DNA of 8,114 nucleotides from Rudanella sp. (GTDB lineage: Bacteria > Bacteroidota > Bacteroidia > Cytophagales > Spirosomataceae): contig JAJAYX010000435.1 of assembly GCA_026785985.1 (NCBI GenBank), positions 1 to 8,114 of the forward strand, read 5' to 3'. A program made the translations under genes and the position numbers. The stretch's first letter is position 1, and every line of letters begins with the position of its first letter. Positions 5,799 to 8,114 of the stretch are shown here, piece after piece. The notes under the pieces were generated by a model. It was not told the DNA's origin. It saw only the letters and a program-made list of their open reading frames with translations, and ran no database searches.

Positions 5799-8114
5799 TT
5801 ACGCCATTATCGCCCCTAATGCATTGTCATATAGCCTTTTTGCATCGGCAAGAGACTGAATTACCTGCCCGTCGATCACGAAATCACTGCCCGTCACCGA
5901 GCCAATTTTGGCACACGGAACGCCCGTTGCCGCAACAGCCTCCTCAAAAGCCGCCTGCTGCTCCACCGACACCGACACTACCACGCGACCCTGCCCTTCG
6001 CCAAACAACACGGCATCGAGCCGACACCCCACCGAACAACCTGCCGGGGCCGTTTCCACGGCGAAACCAAAGCCACCCGCCATTGCTGATTCGGCTAAAG
6101 CCACGAACAAACCACCATCCGACAAATCGTGCGCTGACTGAATCAGTTTCTTTGTAATTAGTTGGCTTAGAGAGTTTTGCATAGCCAGTTCAGCATCCAT
6201 ATCGAAGGCCGGAGCTGGCGAAGCCTTCACCCCCCGGAACGAGTACAAATACTCCGACGAAGCAATATCGTTTGCCGGTGCGCCCAGCAAATAAATAGCG
6301 TCGGCAGGTGATCCTGTTCCCGACTGTCGGAAATTGAGTGTCATACGGTTGTCGATGTTTTCCATCAAACCCAGCATCCCGATAGTTGGCGTTGGGAACA
6401 CCGGCCCATCGTCGGACGATTGGTTATAAAAACTAACTTTGCCGCCCGTAACGGGGGTTGCAAACCGCAGGCAAGCCTCGCCCATGCCTTTCACAGCTTC
6501 CACAAAATGCCAATATACTTCCGGCACATAGGGGTTGCCAAAGTTCAGGTTGTTGGTCACCGCAATGGGGTCTCCACCCGAACAAACGATGTTGCGGGCA
6601 GCCTCAGCCACAGCAATTTGCGCGCCCACAAATGGGTTGGCATTCACGTAGCGGCTGTTGCAGTCAACCGTAATCACAATGGATTTATTGGTCGATTTTC
6701 CGTCGGGGGTTTTCACCCGAACCACAGCGGCATCTGAGGGGGCGTTGGTACTGCGGTTGGCCGTGCCCACCATCGAGTCATACTGCTCATAAATCCACCG
6801 GCGCGAGCAAATGTTTGGGTGGCTTAACAGGTGTTTAGCCACCGTGCCGATTTCGTCCGGCCTAATGTCGGGAACATCGGTGATCTGAAACTTCGCAAAC
6901 TCCTTAATGTAGGCCGGTTCGCGGTATTCGCGGTAGTATTGGGGGGCACCTCCACCCAACACGAGGTCGTGGGCGGGTACGTCGGCCACCAACTGCCCAT
7001 GCCGGTAGAAATATATACGGGCCGCGTTCGGTCGCCCATGCGCGCCTTCGGGGGCGGCAATCACCTCCCCAATTTGGGCACAATGCAGATCCCACCTGTC
7101 GAAAATACCCTTAATCAGGTCTTCTTTGCCCTTTTCAACCACCACCAACATCCGCTCCCGCGACTCCGACAACAGAATCTCGAACGGCTCCATGTTGGCC
7201 TGACGAGTAGGTACTTTGTCGAGGTCGATAATCATGCCGTGTTCCCCTTTCGCGCTCATTTCAGAGGTCGAGCAGATGATCCCGGCAGCCCCCATATCCT
7301 GAATACCAATCACATAGCCCGACGCAATGATTTCCAACGTAGCTTCGAGCAGGAGTTTTTCCATGAACGGATCGCCAACCTGCACGGCGGGCAACTTCTC
7401 CGTTGACTTGTCGCTGATGTCTTCCGAGGCAAACGTGGCCCCGTGAATCCCATCTTTGCCCGTTGCAGAACCCACAATAAACACCGGATTCCCAACCCCA
7501 TACGAAGTCGCTTTGGCCACTTTGCCCACCTCCACAATCCCCGCCGAAAACGCATTGACGAGTGGGTTGGTGTTGTAGCACTCATCAAAATACACCTCGC
7601 CCCCCACCGTCGGAATGCCAAAGGCATTGCCATAATCGCCAATGCCTTTCACCACCCCCCGCAGCAATCGGCGGGTTTTGGGCGAATTGGGATTGCCAAA
7701 ACGGAGGGAGTTTAGTTGGGCAATGGGTCTTGCTCCCATCGTGAAAATGTCGCGGTTGATGCCACCCACGCCCGTTGCCGCGCCCTGATAGGGTTCGAGC
7801 GCCGAGGGGTGATTGTGCGACTCGATCTTGAACGAACACGCCAACCCATCGCCAATGTCAACCAGGCCCGCATTTTCTTCGCCTGCCTTGGCCAGCATCC
7901 GTTCCGAATCGCGGGGCAATGTTTTAAGCCAGACAATCGAGTTTTTGTAGGAACAATGCTCAGACCACATCACCGAGAAAATGCTCAGTTCGGTGAAGTT
8001 GGGCATACGGCCCAAAATGGCCTGGATTCGCTCGAACTCCTCGGGGAGCAGGCCCAGTTTGCGGGCAGTTTCAAGGGTGGGAAGAGAAGCAGCAGCAGCT
8101 TGGGCAGCGGGGGT
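5799..8114 (-). CDS. purL: Phosphoribosylformylglycinamidine synthase subunit PurL (small type), first few codons missing
   Basis: PurL is the ATP-dependent synthetase part of FGAM synthase, turning FGAR plus ammonia (from glutamine via PurQ, with PurS) into FGAM in de novo purine synthesis. The window holds 771 codons and the stop. The frame stays open to the right edge, and ATG/TTG codons near 8003-8015 lie inside conserved sequence, so they are not the start. In-window landmarks: [16 protein letters not shown] (15-30), [14 protein letters not shown] (46-59), [18 protein letters not shown] (98-115), HDLSDGGL (662-669) and FGEGQGRVV (704-712). The roughly 740-775 residue size without a glutaminase domain marks the small, three-subunit type; purQ and purS must be elsewhere. 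The first in-window residues are an Ala-rich leader ([10 protein letters not shown], with GCT repeats), probably a variable N-terminal extension only slightly longer than seen. It heads the four-gene minus-strand run. Confidence 0.96.
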   Translation of the reverse strand, partial: TPAAQAAAASLPTLETARKLGLLPEEFERIQAILGRMPNFTELSIFSVMWSEHCSYKNSIVWLKTLPRDSERMLAKAGEENAGLVDIGDGLACSFKIESHNHPSALEPYQGAATGVGGINRDIFTMGARPIAQLNSLRFGNPNSPKTRRLLRGVVKGIGDYGNAFGIPTVGGEVYFDECYNTNPLVNAFSAGIVEVGKVAKATSYGVGNPVFIVGSATGKDGIHGATFASEDISDKSTEKLPAVQVGDPFMEKLLLEATLEIIASGYVIGIQDMGAAGIICSTSEMSAKGEHGMIIDLDKVPTRQANMEPFEILLSESRERMLVVVEKGKEDLIKGIFDRWDLHCAQIGEVIAAPEGAHGRPNAARIYFYRHGQLVADVPAHDLVLGGGAPQYYREYREPAYIKEFAKFQITDVPDIRPDEIGTVAKHLLSHPNICSRRWIYEQYDSMVGTANRSTNAPSDAAVVRVKTPDGKSTNKSIVITVDCNSRYVNANPFVGAQIAVAEAARNIVCSGGDPIAVTNNLNFGNPYVPEVYWHFVEAVKGMGEACLRFATPVTGGKVSFYNQSSDDGPVFPTPTIGMLGLMENIDNRMTLNFRQSGTGSPADAIYLLGAPANDIASSEYLYSFRGVKASPAPAFDMDAELAMQNSLSQLITKKLIQSAHDLSDGGLFVALAESAMAGGFGFAVETAPAGCSVGCRLDAVLFGEGQGRVVVSVSVEQQAAFEEAVAATGVPCAKIGSVTGSDFVIDGQVIQSLADAKRLYDNALGAIMA

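Larger units (their letters stand above)
3808..8114 (-). other. Probable operon purL - Uma2 - truA - mocA-like
   Basis: The four genes are read leftward with gaps of 16 nt, then overlaps of 4 nt and 4 nt. No terminator-like hairpin is visible between them. Such packing implies one transcript with its promoter right of the window, although a promoter inside the end of purL cannot be excluded. The run mixes purine synthesis, tRNA modification, a putative nuclease and a cofactor-type nucleotidyltransferase. Confidence 0.75.

Noticed and set aside
6831..7406. 191-codon plus-strand frame inside purL
   Set aside because: The minus-strand purL reading is continuous and strongly conserved here; the antisense frame shows no domain.

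Overview
The window looks like chromosomal DNA from a member of the Bacteroidota, most likely order Cytophagales and close to Spirosoma and relatives. I infer this from recalled protein resemblance, moderately high GC in the host genes, starts without Shine-Dalgarno sequences, and one exact TAnnTTTG -7 box. No database search was run, so the genus is a guess.

Layout from left to right: (1) Positions 1-749, minus strand, hold the first 249 codons of a secreted prolyl oligopeptidase whose catalytic part lies beyond the left edge. This gene is easy to miss because its frame has no stop inside the window. (2) Positions 765-1970 are a complete, AT-richer IS4-family insertion sequence with 14-bp perfect terminal inverted repeats and one intact DDE transposase. 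It lies 15 bp upstream of the peptidase start codon and has no obvious target duplication. (3) Positions 1971-2206 are intergenic and carry a good -7 promoter box for the next gene. (4) Positions 2207-3730, plus strand, encode a DEAD-box RNA helicase (RhlE/CsdA-like) with an RGG-rich disordered tail, followed by a 15-bp perfect-stem terminator. (5) Positions 3808-8114, minus strand, are a compact four-gene run read leftward: purL (purine synthesis, nearly complete, running off the right edge), a Uma2-family putative nuclease, truA (tRNA pseudouridine synthase), and a MocA-like nucleotidyltransferase. purL and the Uma2 gene are 16 nt apart, and the next two junctions are both 4-bp ATGA stop/start overlaps, so the last three genes are probably translationally coupled.

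The gene content is mostly housekeeping. I see no CRISPR array, phage module, toxin-antitoxin pair, biosynthetic cluster or clearly new defence system. The points most worth a second look are the Uma2 nuclease locked by start/stop overlaps into a purL-truA operon, the IS that separates the peptidase gene from its native upstream region, a possible fold-back RNA element over the transposase start, and a gene-like open frame cut off at the right end of the IS.
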